From Streptomonospora salina (lineage in GTDB: Bacteria; Actinomycetota; Actinomycetes; Streptosporangiales; Streptosporangiaceae), in assembly GCF_014204715.1 (NCBI RefSeq), contig NZ_JACHLY010000001.1:3494501-3558500 (forward strand): a DNA stretch of 64,000 bases, given 5' to 3'. The first letter of the stretch is position 1, and each line of letters opens with the position of its first letter. The position numbers and the translations under genes are program-made. The notes under the pieces were generated by a model. The model did not search any database, had not been told where the DNA came from, and worked only from the letters and a program-made list of their open reading frames with translations. Shown here one piece after another: positions 42,089 to 50,538 of the stretch.

Positions 42089-43855
42089 ATGACCGACGAC
42101 ACCGGACCCCCCACCCCCGACAGCGGAGCGGACCAGAGCCGGGCGAATCCGCACGCGCCGGAGGAAGGGCGGACGGAGGCCGCGCAGGATCCCGCAGATC
42201 CGTCCCCGGCGGCCCCGCAGGGCGAGCCCGCGTCCGGGCACAGCGGCGACGCACCGGCCCCGCAGCAGCCCCGCCCCGGCGACCCCGGGAAGCAGCTCTC
42301 CGGGCCCCACAGCGCGCCTCACGCGCCGCAGAGCGGGCCCGTGCCCGGGATGCCGGGGGGACCTGCGAGTGCGCCCCAGGCGGGGCCGCGGGCGCAGCCG
42401 CCCCGCGCCCCCGCCGCCGGAAGCGGCCGGCGGCCGCCGCAGAGCACGGACGGTCCGGCGCCCGACCCGCCCCACTACGCGGGCCAGGGCGGCCCCGGCA
42501 TGGCCGCCCCATCGGCGGGCGGCCCCGGCGGCCCTCCGCAGCCCGGCGGCCCCGGCGGCCCTCCGCAGCCCGGCGGCCCCGGGGGTCCCGCCGGAACGGG
42601 CGGCCCCGGCTTCCCCCCGGGCCCCGCGGGCGCCGGGGGACCTGCCGGCCCGGGCGGCCCCGCAGGGCCCGGACCCTACGGTCCGCCCGGCTTCCCGCAG
42701 CCCCCGCCCCGCCCGCCCAAGCGGCGCCGCGGCATGCCGCTGTGGGCCGTGCTGGTCCTCGTGGCCGTCGTGGCGGTCGGCTCCGCCGGCGGCGGCGGCC
42801 TGCTCGGCGGATCGCTGGGGGCGCACAGCACCGATCCGCCCGAACCCACCGACTCGCCGCGGCTCAACACCGACTTGCCTTCCGACGCCCCCAGTCGCGC
42901 CCCCGACACCGTGGCGGGCGTCGCCCAGCGGGTCAGTCCCAGCGTGGTCTCCATCCAAGACGGCGGCACGACGATGAGCGGCAACGGCTCGGGCTTCGCC
43001 ATCGAGAACGACCACGTGGTCACCAACAACCACGTCGCTTCGGCGCTGGAGAGCGGCGAGCTGGAAGTCGCCTACAGCAACGGCCGCACCAGCGGCGCCG
43101 ACGTCGTCGGAACCGAGCCCGACTCCGACCTGGCCGTGCTGCGGCTGGAGGACCCGCTCGACGTGCAGCCACTGGCGTTCGGCGGTTCCGGCGAGGTGAC
43201 CGTCGGAGACGAGGTCGTGGCCATCGGCGCGCCGCTGGGACTGGCGGGCACCGTCACCTCCGGCATCATCAGCGCCGTCGACCGCCCCGTGCGCTTGGGC
43301 GAAGGCACTGCGGGCCAGGGGACCTCCATCAGCGCGCTGCAGACCGACGCCGCGATCAACCCGGGCAACTCCGGCGGTCCGCTGGTCGACGCGCAAGGGC
43401 GGGTGATCGGCGTCAACACCGCCATCGCGACCATGGGCGGGACCGCGGGCGAGCAGAGCGGCAGCATCGGCCTCGGCTTCGCCATCCCTTCGGACGAGGC
43501 CGAAGGCATCGTCGCCGACATCCTCAGCGGCGCCGGCGAGGACGGATCCGAGCCCGCCGACGAGGACCGGCCCCGGATCGGCGTCGCCTTGGACGGGGAC
43601 TACGACCAGGGCGCGCTCATCGCGGCCGAGGAGGACGCCGGCGGCGACGCCGTCGAGCCCGGCGGCCCCGCCGACGAGGCCGGACTGCGGTCGGGCGACG
43701 TCATCGTCCGCTTCGACGGCCGCGACATCTCCGACGCCGACACGCTGATCCGGCTGATCGGCGACTACGAGTCCGGCGACCGGGTGGAGGTCGTCTTCGA
43801 GCGCGACGGCCGGCGCAACACCACCGACCTCACCGTGGGATCGGGCCCGGACTGA
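42089..43855 (+). CDS. htrA: HtrA/DegP-like membrane serine protease with collagen-like N-terminal arm
   Basis: 588 residues from ATG 42089 (GGAGAG upstream). Residues 1 to about 215 are a disordered cytoplasmic arm rich in Pro, Gly and Gln with many Gly-X-Y triplets. One transmembrane helix ('LWAVLVLVAVVAVGSAGG', about 220-240) follows. The trypsin-like domain has the triad His315 ('TNNHVA'), Asp347 ('DSDLAVLRL') and Ser428 ('NPGNSGGPL'). A C-terminal PDZ domain ('GGPADEAGLRSGDVIVRFDG') completes it. It degrades or refolds misfolded extracytoplasmic proteins and belongs to the SigE envelope-stress block. Confidence 0.93.
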   Translation: MTDDTGPPTPDSGADQSRANPHAPEEGRTEAAQDPADPSPAAPQGEPASGHSGDAPAPQQPRPGDPGKQLSGPHSAPHAPQSGPVPGMPGGPASAPQAGPRAQPPRAPAAGSGRRPPQSTDGPAPDPPHYAGQGGPGMAAPSAGGPGGPPQPGGPGGPPQPGGPGGPAGTGGPGFPPGPAGAGGPAGPGGPAGPGPYGPPGFPQPPPRPPKRRRGMPLWAVLVLVAVVAVGSAGGGGLLGGSLGAHSTDPPEPTDSPRLNTDLPSDAPSRAPDTVAGVAQRVSPSVVSIQDGGTTMSGNGSGFAIENDHVVTNNHVASALESGELEVAYSNGRTSGADVVGTEPDSDLAVLRLEDPLDVQPLAFGGSGEVTVGDEVVAIGAPLGLAGTVTSGIISAVDRPVRLGEGTAGQGTSISALQTDAAINPGNSGGPLVDAQGRVIGVNTAIATMGGTAGEQSGSIGLGFAIPSDEAEGIVADILSGAGEDGSEPADEDRPRIGVALDGDYDQGALIAAEEDAGGDAVEPGGPADEAGLRSGDVIVRFDGRDISDADTLIRLIGDYESGDRVEVVFERDGRRNTTDLTVGSGPD

Positions 43856-43856
43856 C

Positions 43857-43875
43857 GCCGCCGGGATCCGGCGGC
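43857..43875. terminator. Bidirectional terminator between htrA and the deaminase
   Basis: A perfect 8-bp stem (gccgccgg / ccggcggc) with a 3-nt loop, 2 nt after the htrA stop and 6 nt after the deaminase stop on the other strand. Confidence 0.55.
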
Positions 43876-43880
43876 TCCGC

Positions 43881-44354
43881 TCACTCCGCGGCGCCGGAGC
43901 CGATGTCCTCGTGCCACAGCTCGGGGCGCGCTCGGACGAACGCGTCCATCATGGCGGCGCAGCCGGGGTCGTCGAGCACGACGACCTCGACGCCGTGCTC
44001 GGCCAGCCAGTCGTGCCCCCCGGAGTAGGTGCGCGCTTCGCCGACCACCACCCGCGGGATCCCGAATTGCCGCACCAGCCCGCTGCAGTACCAGCACGGC
44101 GAGAGCGTGGTGACCATGGTCGTGCCGGCGTAGCCGCGTTGGCGCCCGGCGGCGCGGAACGCCGCGGTCTCGGCGTGGGCGGACGGGTCGCCGTCCTGCA
44201 CGCGCCGGTTGCGGCCGCGTCCCAGGACCCGCCCGTCGCCGCCGATCAGGGCGGCGCCGATGGGTACGCCGCCCTCGTCGCGGCCGGCGCGCGCCTCCTC
44301 GGCGGCCGCGGTGAGCCACTGCCGGTAGCGGTCGGTGTCCTCGGACGCGGGCAA
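43881..44354 (-). CDS. Cytosine deaminase, yeast Fcy1-like
   Basis: 157 residues from TTG 44354, supported by GGAGG 5 nt upstream; no other start fits. Zinc motif: 'HAETAAF' (HxE with catalytic Glu) and 'LSPCWYCSGLV' (PCxxC). The arrangement of 'GGVPIGAALIGGDGRVLGRG', 'GIPRVVVGEARTYSGG', 'GVEVVVLDD' and 'LWHEDIGS' follows Saccharomyces Fcy1 rather than the TadA or CodA types. It should convert cytosine to uracil and ammonia for salvage. The gene is monocistronic with a 9-bp dyad upstream (44490-44516). Confidence 0.83.
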   Translation of the reverse strand: MPASEDTDRYRQWLTAAAEEARAGRDEGGVPIGAALIGGDGRVLGRGRNRRVQDGDPSAHAETAAFRAAGRQRGYAGTTMVTTLSPCWYCSGLVRQFGIPRVVVGEARTYSGGHDWLAEHGVEVVVLDDPGCAAMMDAFVRARPELWHEDIGSGAAE

Positions 44355-44489
44355 CGGTTCCTCCGGGGTCGCGGTGTCTGCGGTGCCGGCGCCCCGCCGG
44401 GGCGCGGCGGCGGGCTCCGAGGATACCGCCGGGCGCGCCGCGGCGGCCGGAACGCGGCCGTGCGCCGCCCGCGCCGCGTCCTGCGGACC

Positions 44490-44516
44490 GTATGCCGGCG
44501 CCGTGATCCGGCATAC
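44490..44516. promoter_or_regulatory. 9-bp inverted repeat upstream of the deaminase
   Basis: gtatgccgg and ccggcatac separated by 9 nt, 136 bp before the deaminase start and next to the mrp terminator. Either a repressor operator for the deaminase or a second terminator stem for mrp. Confidence 0.35.
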
Positions 44517-44517
44517 G

Positions 44518-44548
44518 AAGGGGCCGCCGTCGCCGACGGCGGCCCCTT
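44518..44548 (-). terminator. Strong intrinsic terminator of mrp
   Basis: A perfect 14-bp stem (aaggggccgccgtc / gacggcggcccctt) with a 3-nt loop, 34 nt after the mrp stop. The minus-strand 3' arm ends in TT. Confidence 0.75.
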
Positions 44549-44581
44549 GGAGCCCGGTTGCCCGGTGGTCGGTACCGGGTG

Positions 44582-45727
44582 TTACCGGCCGCCGCCGACC
44601 GGCGTGACCCCGAGCTGCATCCCCGACAGGCCCCGCGGCTTGCCGACGAGGTCGCCGGCGATCCCGCTGAGCACCTGCGAGGCGTCGGTGCTGGGCTCGC
44701 TGAGCACGAGCGGCTGGCCCTCGTCGCTGCTCTCGCGCAGGCGCATGTCCAGCGGAACCTGGCCCAGCATCGGAACCTCGGCGCCCAGGGACTTGGTCAG
44801 GCCGTCGGCCACGGTCTGGCCGCCGCCCTCACCGAAGAGGTAGGTGCGCTCATCGCTCCCCGGCGCGACGTAGTAGGACATGTTCTCGATGACGCCGGCG
44901 ACGCGCTGGTGCGTCTGCCCGGAGATGGCGCCCGCCCGCTCGGCGACCTCGGCCGCGGCCTGCTGCGGAGTGGTCACGACCAGGATCTCGGCGCTGGGCA
45001 GCAGTTGGGCGACCGAGATGGCGATGTCGCCGGTGCCCGGGGGAAGGTCCATCAGCAGGATGTCCAGGTCGCCCCAGAAGACGTCGGACAGGAACTGCTG
45101 CAGGGCGCGGTGCAGCATCGGGCCGCGCCACACCACGGGCTGGTTGCCCTGGGTGAACATGCCTACGGAGATGACCTTGATGCCGTGCGACGTGGGCGGC
45201 ATGATCATGTCCTCGACCTTGGTCGGGTGGTCGGAGACACCGAGCATCCGCGGCACCGAATGCCCGTAGATGTCGGCGTCGACCACGCCGACCTTGTGCC
45301 CGAGGTCGGCCAGCGCCGCCGCGAGGTTCACGGTCACCGACGACTTGCCCACGCCTCCCTTGCCGGAGGCGACGGCGTAGACCTTGGTGAGCGAGTTGGG
45401 CTTGGCGAAGGGGATCTCCTTGTCTTCCTGACCGCCCTTCAGCTTCGTCTGCAGTGCCTTGCGCTGCTCGTCGCTCATGACGTCGAGTTCGACGTTCACC
45501 CGGGTGACGCCTTCGACCTTGGTGACGGCGGTGGTGATGTCGCTTTCGATTCGCCCCTTCATGGGACAACCGGCCACCGTGAGGTAGATGCCGACGTTCA
45601 CGACACCGCCGTCGGCGATCTCGACGCTCTTGACCATGTCGAGATCGGTGATGGGGCGGTGGATCTCGGGGTCCTGGACGGTCGCCAGAGCCGCGTTCAC
45701 CTGCTCGGTGGTGGGTGTGGAGGACAT
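44582..45727 (-). CDS. mrp: Mrp/ApbC iron-sulfur cluster carrier ATPase
   Basis: 381 residues, ATG start. The N-terminal MIP18/DUF59 domain ('ALATVQDPEIHRPITDLDMV', 'YLTVAGCPMKGRI') is followed by the deviant Walker A 'ASGKGGVGKSSVTVNLA', the 'LLMDLPPGTGD' loop and a C-terminal P-loop ATPase fold of the Mrp/NBP35 type. The usual C-terminal CxxC is not visible. It assembles and transfers [4Fe-4S] clusters. It stands alone in most actinobacteria near the sigE region, as Rv1229c in M. tuberculosis. Confidence 0.93.
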   Translation of the reverse strand: MSSTPTTEQVNAALATVQDPEIHRPITDLDMVKSVEIADGGVVNVGIYLTVAGCPMKGRIESDITTAVTKVEGVTRVNVELDVMSDEQRKALQTKLKGGQEDKEIPFAKPNSLTKVYAVASGKGGVGKSSVTVNLAAALADLGHKVGVVDADIYGHSVPRMLGVSDHPTKVEDMIMPPTSHGIKVISVGMFTQGNQPVVWRGPMLHRALQQFLSDVFWGDLDILLMDLPPGTGDIAISVAQLLPSAEILVVTTPQQAAAEVAERAGAISGQTHQRVAGVIENMSYYVAPGSDERTYLFGEGGGQTVADGLTKSLGAEVPMLGQVPLDMRLRESSDEGQPLVLSEPSTDASQVLSGIAGDLVGKPRGLSGMQLGVTPVGGGR

Positions 45728-45890
45728 ACCCCCATGGTATGCAAGGAGGTCGCGCTACCCCGACGACCGCAGAGCGGGAGATTTCCCGGCGCCGGACGCG
45801 GCGCTCGGCCCGGGCTGCGCGGCGGGCGGATCAGGGCCGCACACGGCGCTGCACAGCTGAAACCGCGCCATGAATGTGAGGAGAATCACA

Positions 45891-46076
45891 ATGGCCTCGC
45901 CTGGCGTACCGGCCGGTAACGATACTCGCGGCCAGGGGGCCGCCCGTCGGCGGAGCGTCGCCGTGCACCGCGCGCCGCGGCCGGAGCCGGCAGGAGCCGA
46001 CGGTGTAGCGGCGCGGATGCGGTGCGTTCTTAACGCGGGCAATACAACCGCGAACGGTAATCTCGGCAACCGATGA
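45891..46076 (+). CDS. Small 61-residue ORF overlapping the CPBP protease start
   Basis: ATG 45891 has GAGGAG 7 nt upstream, a good ribosome site. The product is 61 residues: a short neutral start, a basic middle ('QGAARRRSVAVHRAPRPEP') and an Asn/Gly-rich end ('VLNAGNTTANGNLGNR'). There is no membrane helix or signal peptide. Its TGA overlaps the ATG of the protease gene by 4 nt (ATGA), suggesting translational coupling. No homolog is recognised. It could be a substrate or precursor peptide, or just a coupling leader. Confidence 0.45.
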   Translation: MASPGVPAGNDTRGQGAARRRSVAVHRAPRPEPAGADGVAARMRCVLNAGNTTANGNLGNR

Positions 46077-47416
46077 GAAATCCGCCGCCGCCATCAGGCT
46101 CGTCCTGGTCGTCCGAACCGCAGGGGCCCGTCGGCCCGGAGCGGTCGGCCCACCAGCACGAGCAGGTCTGGGCGTGGCCGCCGGCGGCGGCAGCCCAGCA
46201 CGCCCCCGCATGGGCGTGGCCTCCGCCGGCCGGACCGCGCCGCCCGGTCGGAACCGCCCGGCCCCCGGCCGGCGCTCCGTACCACCGCCTGGCCCGCACC
46301 CGCCGCCACCGCTGGTGGCGGCCGCCGCTGGCCGTCGGCACCGCCGTGGCGACCGTCGTGCTCGTCCAGGTGATCATCGCGACCGCCGCCGTGGTGGCCG
46401 CGATCGTCGCCGGCGTCGACGGGACCGGCGACGACATCTTCCGCTCGCCGCTGGCCAACGTCGTGCTGCAACTCGTCGTCATCGCGACGATGGCGCCGAT
46501 CGTCCTCGCCGCCGCCTGGCTGATCCAGCGCCGGACCGTGGGGTCGGTGTTCTCGGTGGCCGGGCGGCTGCGTGTGCGGTGGCTGCTGCGGTGCCTGCTG
46601 CCGGCCCTGTCCGCGCTGGTGGTCTCTTTCGGGGTGCTGCTCGGCCTGCACCGGCTCTCCTCGCCCGATGCGCCCTTCGTCGGCGAGTACGCCGGAGGGC
46701 CCGGATTCGCCCTGACCATCGGGTTGTTCGTGCTGCTCGTGCCCTTCCAGGCCTCCGCCGAGGAGATCGCCCTGCGCGGCTTCTTGATGCAGGCCGTCGG
46801 CTCGATCGGGGCCGGGCCCGCCGAGTCCCGCGGAGCGAGACCGGTCTCCCGGTTCCTGCGCACCCCGGTCCTGGGCATCGTGATCAGCGGGACCGTATTC
46901 ACCCTGCTGCACGACTACTCGGACTGGGGCCTGCTCGACGTCGCGGTGTTCGGCGTCGCTATGGCCTGGCTGACCTGGTACACCGGCGGGCTGGAGGCGG
47001 CACTGGGCCTGCACGTCCTGCACAACCTCCTGGCGTTCTCCATCACCGCCTACGAAGGCGGCCTCGACCGCGTCGCCTCCGGCAGCGGTTCGTGGCAGGG
47101 GGTCGTCAGCACCACGGTCGAGGTCGCCGTCTACTGCGCGCTGGTGGTGTGGACGGCCCGCCGCTCGGGTCTGAGCCGGTTCGCCCCCGAGGACGAGCCG
47201 GACGGGGACGCGCCGGGGGACACCGGAGCGCCCGACCAGGGTGTTCCTGCGCAGTGGCTGGAGCCGCGCGCCGACCGGCCCGGCGGCCCCGATGACGCTC
47301 CCGGCGCGTGGTACTCCGCGTCCGGGCATCCGCCCGGCTCTGCCGGCGTCCGGTACCGAGGACCGTCCGGCGGCTCCGGCGGGTCCGAGTGGACCGCGCC
47401 GGGATCGGGGGGTTAG
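46073..47416 (+). CDS. CPBP-family intramembrane metalloprotease (Abi/CAAX-type)
   Basis: 447 residues. A Pro/Trp-rich cytoplasmic N-terminus (about 75 residues) is followed by about eight helices. The conserved motifs are present in order: 'ASAEEIALRGFLMQAV' (EExxxR), 'TVFTLLHDYSDWG' (FxxxH) and 'LHVLHNLLAFSI' (HxxxN). CPBP proteases (Rce1 relatives) act inside the membrane in protein maturation, peptide processing or self-immunity. A Gly/Asp/Pro-rich tail of about 90 residues ends the protein. Translationally coupled to the small ORF before it. Confidence 0.87.
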   Translation: MRNPPPPSGSSWSSEPQGPVGPERSAHQHEQVWAWPPAAAAQHAPAWAWPPPAGPRRPVGTARPPAGAPYHRLARTRRHRWWRPPLAVGTAVATVVLVQVIIATAAVVAAIVAGVDGTGDDIFRSPLANVVLQLVVIATMAPIVLAAAWLIQRRTVGSVFSVAGRLRVRWLLRCLLPALSALVVSFGVLLGLHRLSSPDAPFVGEYAGGPGFALTIGLFVLLVPFQASAEEIALRGFLMQAVGSIGAGPAESRGARPVSRFLRTPVLGIVISGTVFTLLHDYSDWGLLDVAVFGVAMAWLTWYTGGLEAALGLHVLHNLLAFSITAYEGGLDRVASGSGSWQGVVSTTVEVAVYCALVVWTARRSGLSRFAPEDEPDGDAPGDTGAPDQGVPAQWLEPRADRPGGPDDAPGAWYSASGHPPGSAGVRYRGPSGGSGGSEWTAPGSGG

Positions 47417-47584
47417 CCGGGGAAGCGCTCGTCGGAGAGCGCGACCCCGGGACGGCGGTTCCCATGCCGCCGGTTCGGGGCCGCCGCCATCCGGGGCGGC
47501 TCCGGGACCGGCGGCGACAGCGGCGCCATCGCTTCGCCCCGATCGCGTTTCCGCACCGCAGGGACGGGTATCTTCCCGAAAATC

Positions 47585-48241
47585 ATGAGGTCCGATCCTT
47601 CGTGTCCACGCTGCGGGCGCGCCGTCCACGCACCGGGATTGTGGTCGAGTGCGTGGCAGTGCGGCGCTCACGGCCCTGTCGCACCGCTCAATCCGGTGCG
47701 CGCACCCAACGCGGCTTCACTGGAGCTGGTTCTCGCGTCCACCCGGGTGCCCGTCTGGCTTCCGTGGCCGCTGCCGACCGGCTGGCTGGTGACCGGTTTC
47801 GCCGATGCCGGCGACGATCGCAGCGGAGCGCTCGGCACCGCCGTCGCGCTCTCGGGACCGGCGCCGCTGGGCGGCGTCGGCGAGATGGCGCTGGTGGCCG
47901 AGGATCCCGGCATCGGCCTGGGCGCGCGGTTGGCCGGGCTCGACGGCCCCGACCCCGGCAGCGGGTTCGGCGCCGGACCGCCCGACTCCAAGCTCCGCTA
48001 CGACGGCCACGACATCGCGCTGTGGAGCGTCGAGACCGGGAGCGGGCGCGCGGCGTATGCCGGCGAGGCCTTCGCCGACTGGTTCTGGATCGTCTTCAGC
48101 GCCGCCGACACCGCCGTTCTCGTGGCCGAACTGGGCGACGTGCGCGACCTGCGCGACCGCCACGACGGCGGTGCGGCCCTGGAACCGCCCTTCGGCGCGC
48201 CCTCCCCGTTCCTCGCCTCGGCGTTGCAGCCCGCGTCCTGA
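47585..48241 (+). CDS. DUF6758-like zinc-ribbon protein
   Basis: 218 residues, ATG. The N-terminus is a short zinc ribbon ('CPRCGRAVHAPG' then 'WQCGAHGPVAP', Cys-x2-Cys and Cys/His). The rest is a soluble alpha/beta domain with 'VPVWLPWPLPTGWLVTGF' and 'DWFWIVFSAADTAVLVAELG'. Actinobacterial proteins of this layout (DUF6758) occur next to a PHP-domain gene, as here. Function unknown. A TATCTT box 10 nt before the ATG suggests a very short leader. Confidence 0.72.
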   Translation: MRSDPSCPRCGRAVHAPGLWSSAWQCGAHGPVAPLNPVRAPNAASLELVLASTRVPVWLPWPLPTGWLVTGFADAGDDRSGALGTAVALSGPAPLGGVGEMALVAEDPGIGLGARLAGLDGPDPGSGFGAGPPDSKLRYDGHDIALWSVETGSGRAAYAGEAFADWFWIVFSAADTAVLVAELGDVRDLRDRHDGGAALEPPFGAPSPFLASALQPAS

Positions 48242-48286
48242 CGTGCTGCCGACCGGCGGTACGCGGGATCGTGGAATGATCGGCGC

Positions 48287-49189
48287 ATGCGCATCGACTT
48301 GCACGCCCACAGCTCGGTCTCCGACGGCACCGAGCCGCCCGCCGACGTCGTCCGGCGCGCGGCGGCGGCCGGTCTGGACGTCCTCGCGCTGACCGACCAC
48401 GACACCGTCGCAGGCGTCCCCGAAGCGACCGCCGCCCTGCCCGCCGGGACCACCCTGGTCCCGGGCATGGAGCTGTCATGCCTGCACGAGGGCGCGAGCG
48501 TGCACCTGCTCGCCTACCTCTTCTCCGCCGATCACCCCGAACTCGCCGCCGAGCTGCGGCGGATCCGCGACGACCGCGCCGTCCGGGCCCGCACCATGGT
48601 CGAGCGCCTGCAGACCGCCGGCGTCGAGGTCGCGTGGGAGCGGGTCCGCGCGCTGGCGGGGGTCCCCGACACACCCGCCGCCGGCGAGACCGGGCAGGCC
48701 GGCGGGGCCGGCAGCAGCGTCGTCGGGCGCCCGCACATCGCACAGGCGATCGTCGAAGCGGGCGCGGCCGCCGACGTGCCCGAGGCCTTCGACCGCTGGA
48801 TCGGCGCGGGACGCCCCGGCTACGTCGCCCGCTACGCGCTCGACGCGCTGCGGGCGGTCGAGCTGGTGCGCGCCGCGGGCGGTGTCTGCGCCGTCGCCCA
48901 CCCCGCCCGCGGCGAGTCCGCCCCCGACGGAGCGGTGCCGATGCGGCTGATCGAGGAGATGGCCGAAGCCGGGCTCGGCGGCGTCGAAGCCGACCACCCG
49001 GCGCACGACGACGATGAGGCCGCCTACTGGCGCGGTGCGGCCAAGCGGCTCGAACTGGCGGTCACCGGCTCCAGCGACGACCACGGCGATCTGACCGGCC
49101 ACCGGCTCGGTTGCCGGACGACCGCCTTCGAGGAGTACGCTCGCCTGACCGAACCGGCGACCGGATCCGCGCCCGTCACCGCCGAATAG
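48287..49189 (+). CDS. PHP-domain phosphoesterase (RNase AM/TrpH-like)
   Basis: 300 residues, ATG. Metal-binding motifs of the PHP fold: 'DLHAHSSVSDGT', 'LALTDHDTVAGV', 'GMELSC', 'AVAHPARGE' and 'GSSDDHGD'. The layout matches TrpH/YciV, which removes nucleotides from 5' ends of RNA and hydrolyses 3',5'-bisphosphonucleotides. It binds three divalent metals. It follows the DUF6758 gene by 45 bp and is probably co-transcribed. Confidence 0.88.
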   Translation: MRIDLHAHSSVSDGTEPPADVVRRAAAAGLDVLALTDHDTVAGVPEATAALPAGTTLVPGMELSCLHEGASVHLLAYLFSADHPELAAELRRIRDDRAVRARTMVERLQTAGVEVAWERVRALAGVPDTPAAGETGQAGGAGSSVVGRPHIAQAIVEAGAAADVPEAFDRWIGAGRPGYVARYALDALRAVELVRAAGGVCAVAHPARGESAPDGAVPMRLIEEMAEAGLGGVEADHPAHDDDEAAYWRGAAKRLELAVTGSSDDHGDLTGHRLGCRTTAFEEYARLTEPATGSAPVTAE

Positions 49190-49356
49190 GGCGGGTCGAG
49201 CGGCGCGAATGCCGCGGCCGGGGGGCTTATCGGCGGTTTAGCCGCCGAACGGGACACTCGTCAGTCGCCTGGCCGGGTACCCGTACCGCCTGCGGGGCGG
49301 TGACAATGGTCCCGACAACCACCAGTGCTCGAAACGGACAGCGAAGGGTCGGCACC

Positions 49357-50340
49357 GTGTTCTGGAAGCGGAAGGGCAAGAAGAAGGACGGCGATGAGGC
49401 CGAGGGCTCCGGTGCGGAGTCGGCGGTGACGACCACGAGCACCGACACCGAGGACGCCGAAGCCGCCGGGAACGAGCGCGAGGAGGAGTCCGGCGCGGAC
49501 GCTGCGGAGAGCGCGGACGCCGCCGGGAAGGGCGGCGCCGACGCCGACGACGGCGAGCCCGCGACCACCGGGTCCGACGTCGCTGAGGCCGACGCCGACG
49601 AACACGACGACGACGGGGACGACGAGGAGTCCGCCCCGGCCGCGGCCCCGCAGAAGGGCGCGTTCGCCGACGACGGCGAGCCCGAGACCGCCGGCGCTTC
49701 GGAGGTCGACGACGAGGGCGTGCAGCGCCTGCGCTCCGTCGGCGTACTCAAGGCCGAAGACCAGGAGGTCGACGTCGTCAGCAACACCTGGATCGTCGAC
49801 GTCGACGACGAGGGCGTCGTGGTGATCGACCCGGCGCACGACGCCGAGGCCGTCATGGAAGCCGTGGGCGAGCGCGAGGTCTACCTCGTGGCCTGCACGA
49901 ACGGCTACAACACCCACATCGCCGCCGCCGTGGAGGTGGCCGAGCGCGACGAAGCCCCCGTCGCTCTGCACCGGCGCGAGGTCCGCGCCTGGCGGCGGGT
50001 GCACGGCGCCGAGCGCCGGCCCGACCTGGAGATCGAGGGCGGCGGCGCGCTCAAGGCCGGCGACGTCGAGATCGACATCCTGCCGATCCCCGGCACCTCC
50101 AACGGCAGCGTCGCCTTCTACATCTCCGAGAAGGGAGTCGTGTTCACCGGCGACTCCCTGCGCAAGGACGAGGTCGGCACCGTCGCGGGCGGCTACATCG
50201 ACTTCACCCAGCAGCTGCACTCCATCGGCGAGATGATCCTGACTCTGCCGCCGGACACCCGCGTGCTGGCGGACAGCGGCCCGGAGACGACGGTCGGCGA
50301 GGCGTCGGAGAACTTCGACAGCTGGGTCGCCACCAGGTAG
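49357..50340 (+). CDS. Metallo-beta-lactamase-fold protein lacking metal ligands, with acidic arm
   Basis: 327 residues from GTG 49357 (AAGGG 8 nt upstream). Residues 4-11 are a Lys/Arg cluster; about 12-115 are a highly acidic, Ala-rich disordered arm. The remainder follows the MBL fold: 'SNTWIVDVDDEGVVVIDPA', then 'VACTNGYNTHIAAAVEVAER' where THxHxDH is expected, 'IPGTSNGSVAFYISEKGVV' where TPGHTxGS is expected, and 'FTGDSLRKDEVG' with its Asp kept. At least four metal ligands are replaced, so hydrolase activity is unlikely. It may be a binding or regulatory pseudo-enzyme. Confidence 0.78.
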   Translation: MFWKRKGKKKDGDEAEGSGAESAVTTTSTDTEDAEAAGNEREEESGADAAESADAAGKGGADADDGEPATTGSDVAEADADEHDDDGDDEESAPAAAPQKGAFADDGEPETAGASEVDDEGVQRLRSVGVLKAEDQEVDVVSNTWIVDVDDEGVVVIDPAHDAEAVMEAVGEREVYLVACTNGYNTHIAAAVEVAERDEAPVALHRREVRAWRRVHGAERRPDLEIEGGGALKAGDVEIDILPIPGTSNGSVAFYISEKGVVFTGDSLRKDEVGTVAGGYIDFTQQLHSIGEMILTLPPDTRVLADSGPETTVGEASENFDSWVATR

Positions 50341-50538
50341 AGGACGTCCGAGACGGCGCACGTACCGGCGGGTCCGGGCTCGCGCCCGGCCCGCGGGTAC
50401 AGCGCCCGCCGCGGCCGGGCGGCCGGGCGCCGCCATAGCCGGGGACCGGGGGCCCGCGGTCGCTCGCGGCGGCGGGTCCCGCCGGAGATCCCGGCGTGCG
50501 CTCTGCGGCGGGGCGCTCGTTCGGCCGGTCGGGCGCCG

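Noticed and set aside
42500-42720. Short tandem repeats in htrA as possible CRISPR or VNTR
   Set aside because: They are in-frame codons for Gly/Pro triplets without spacers of regular size.
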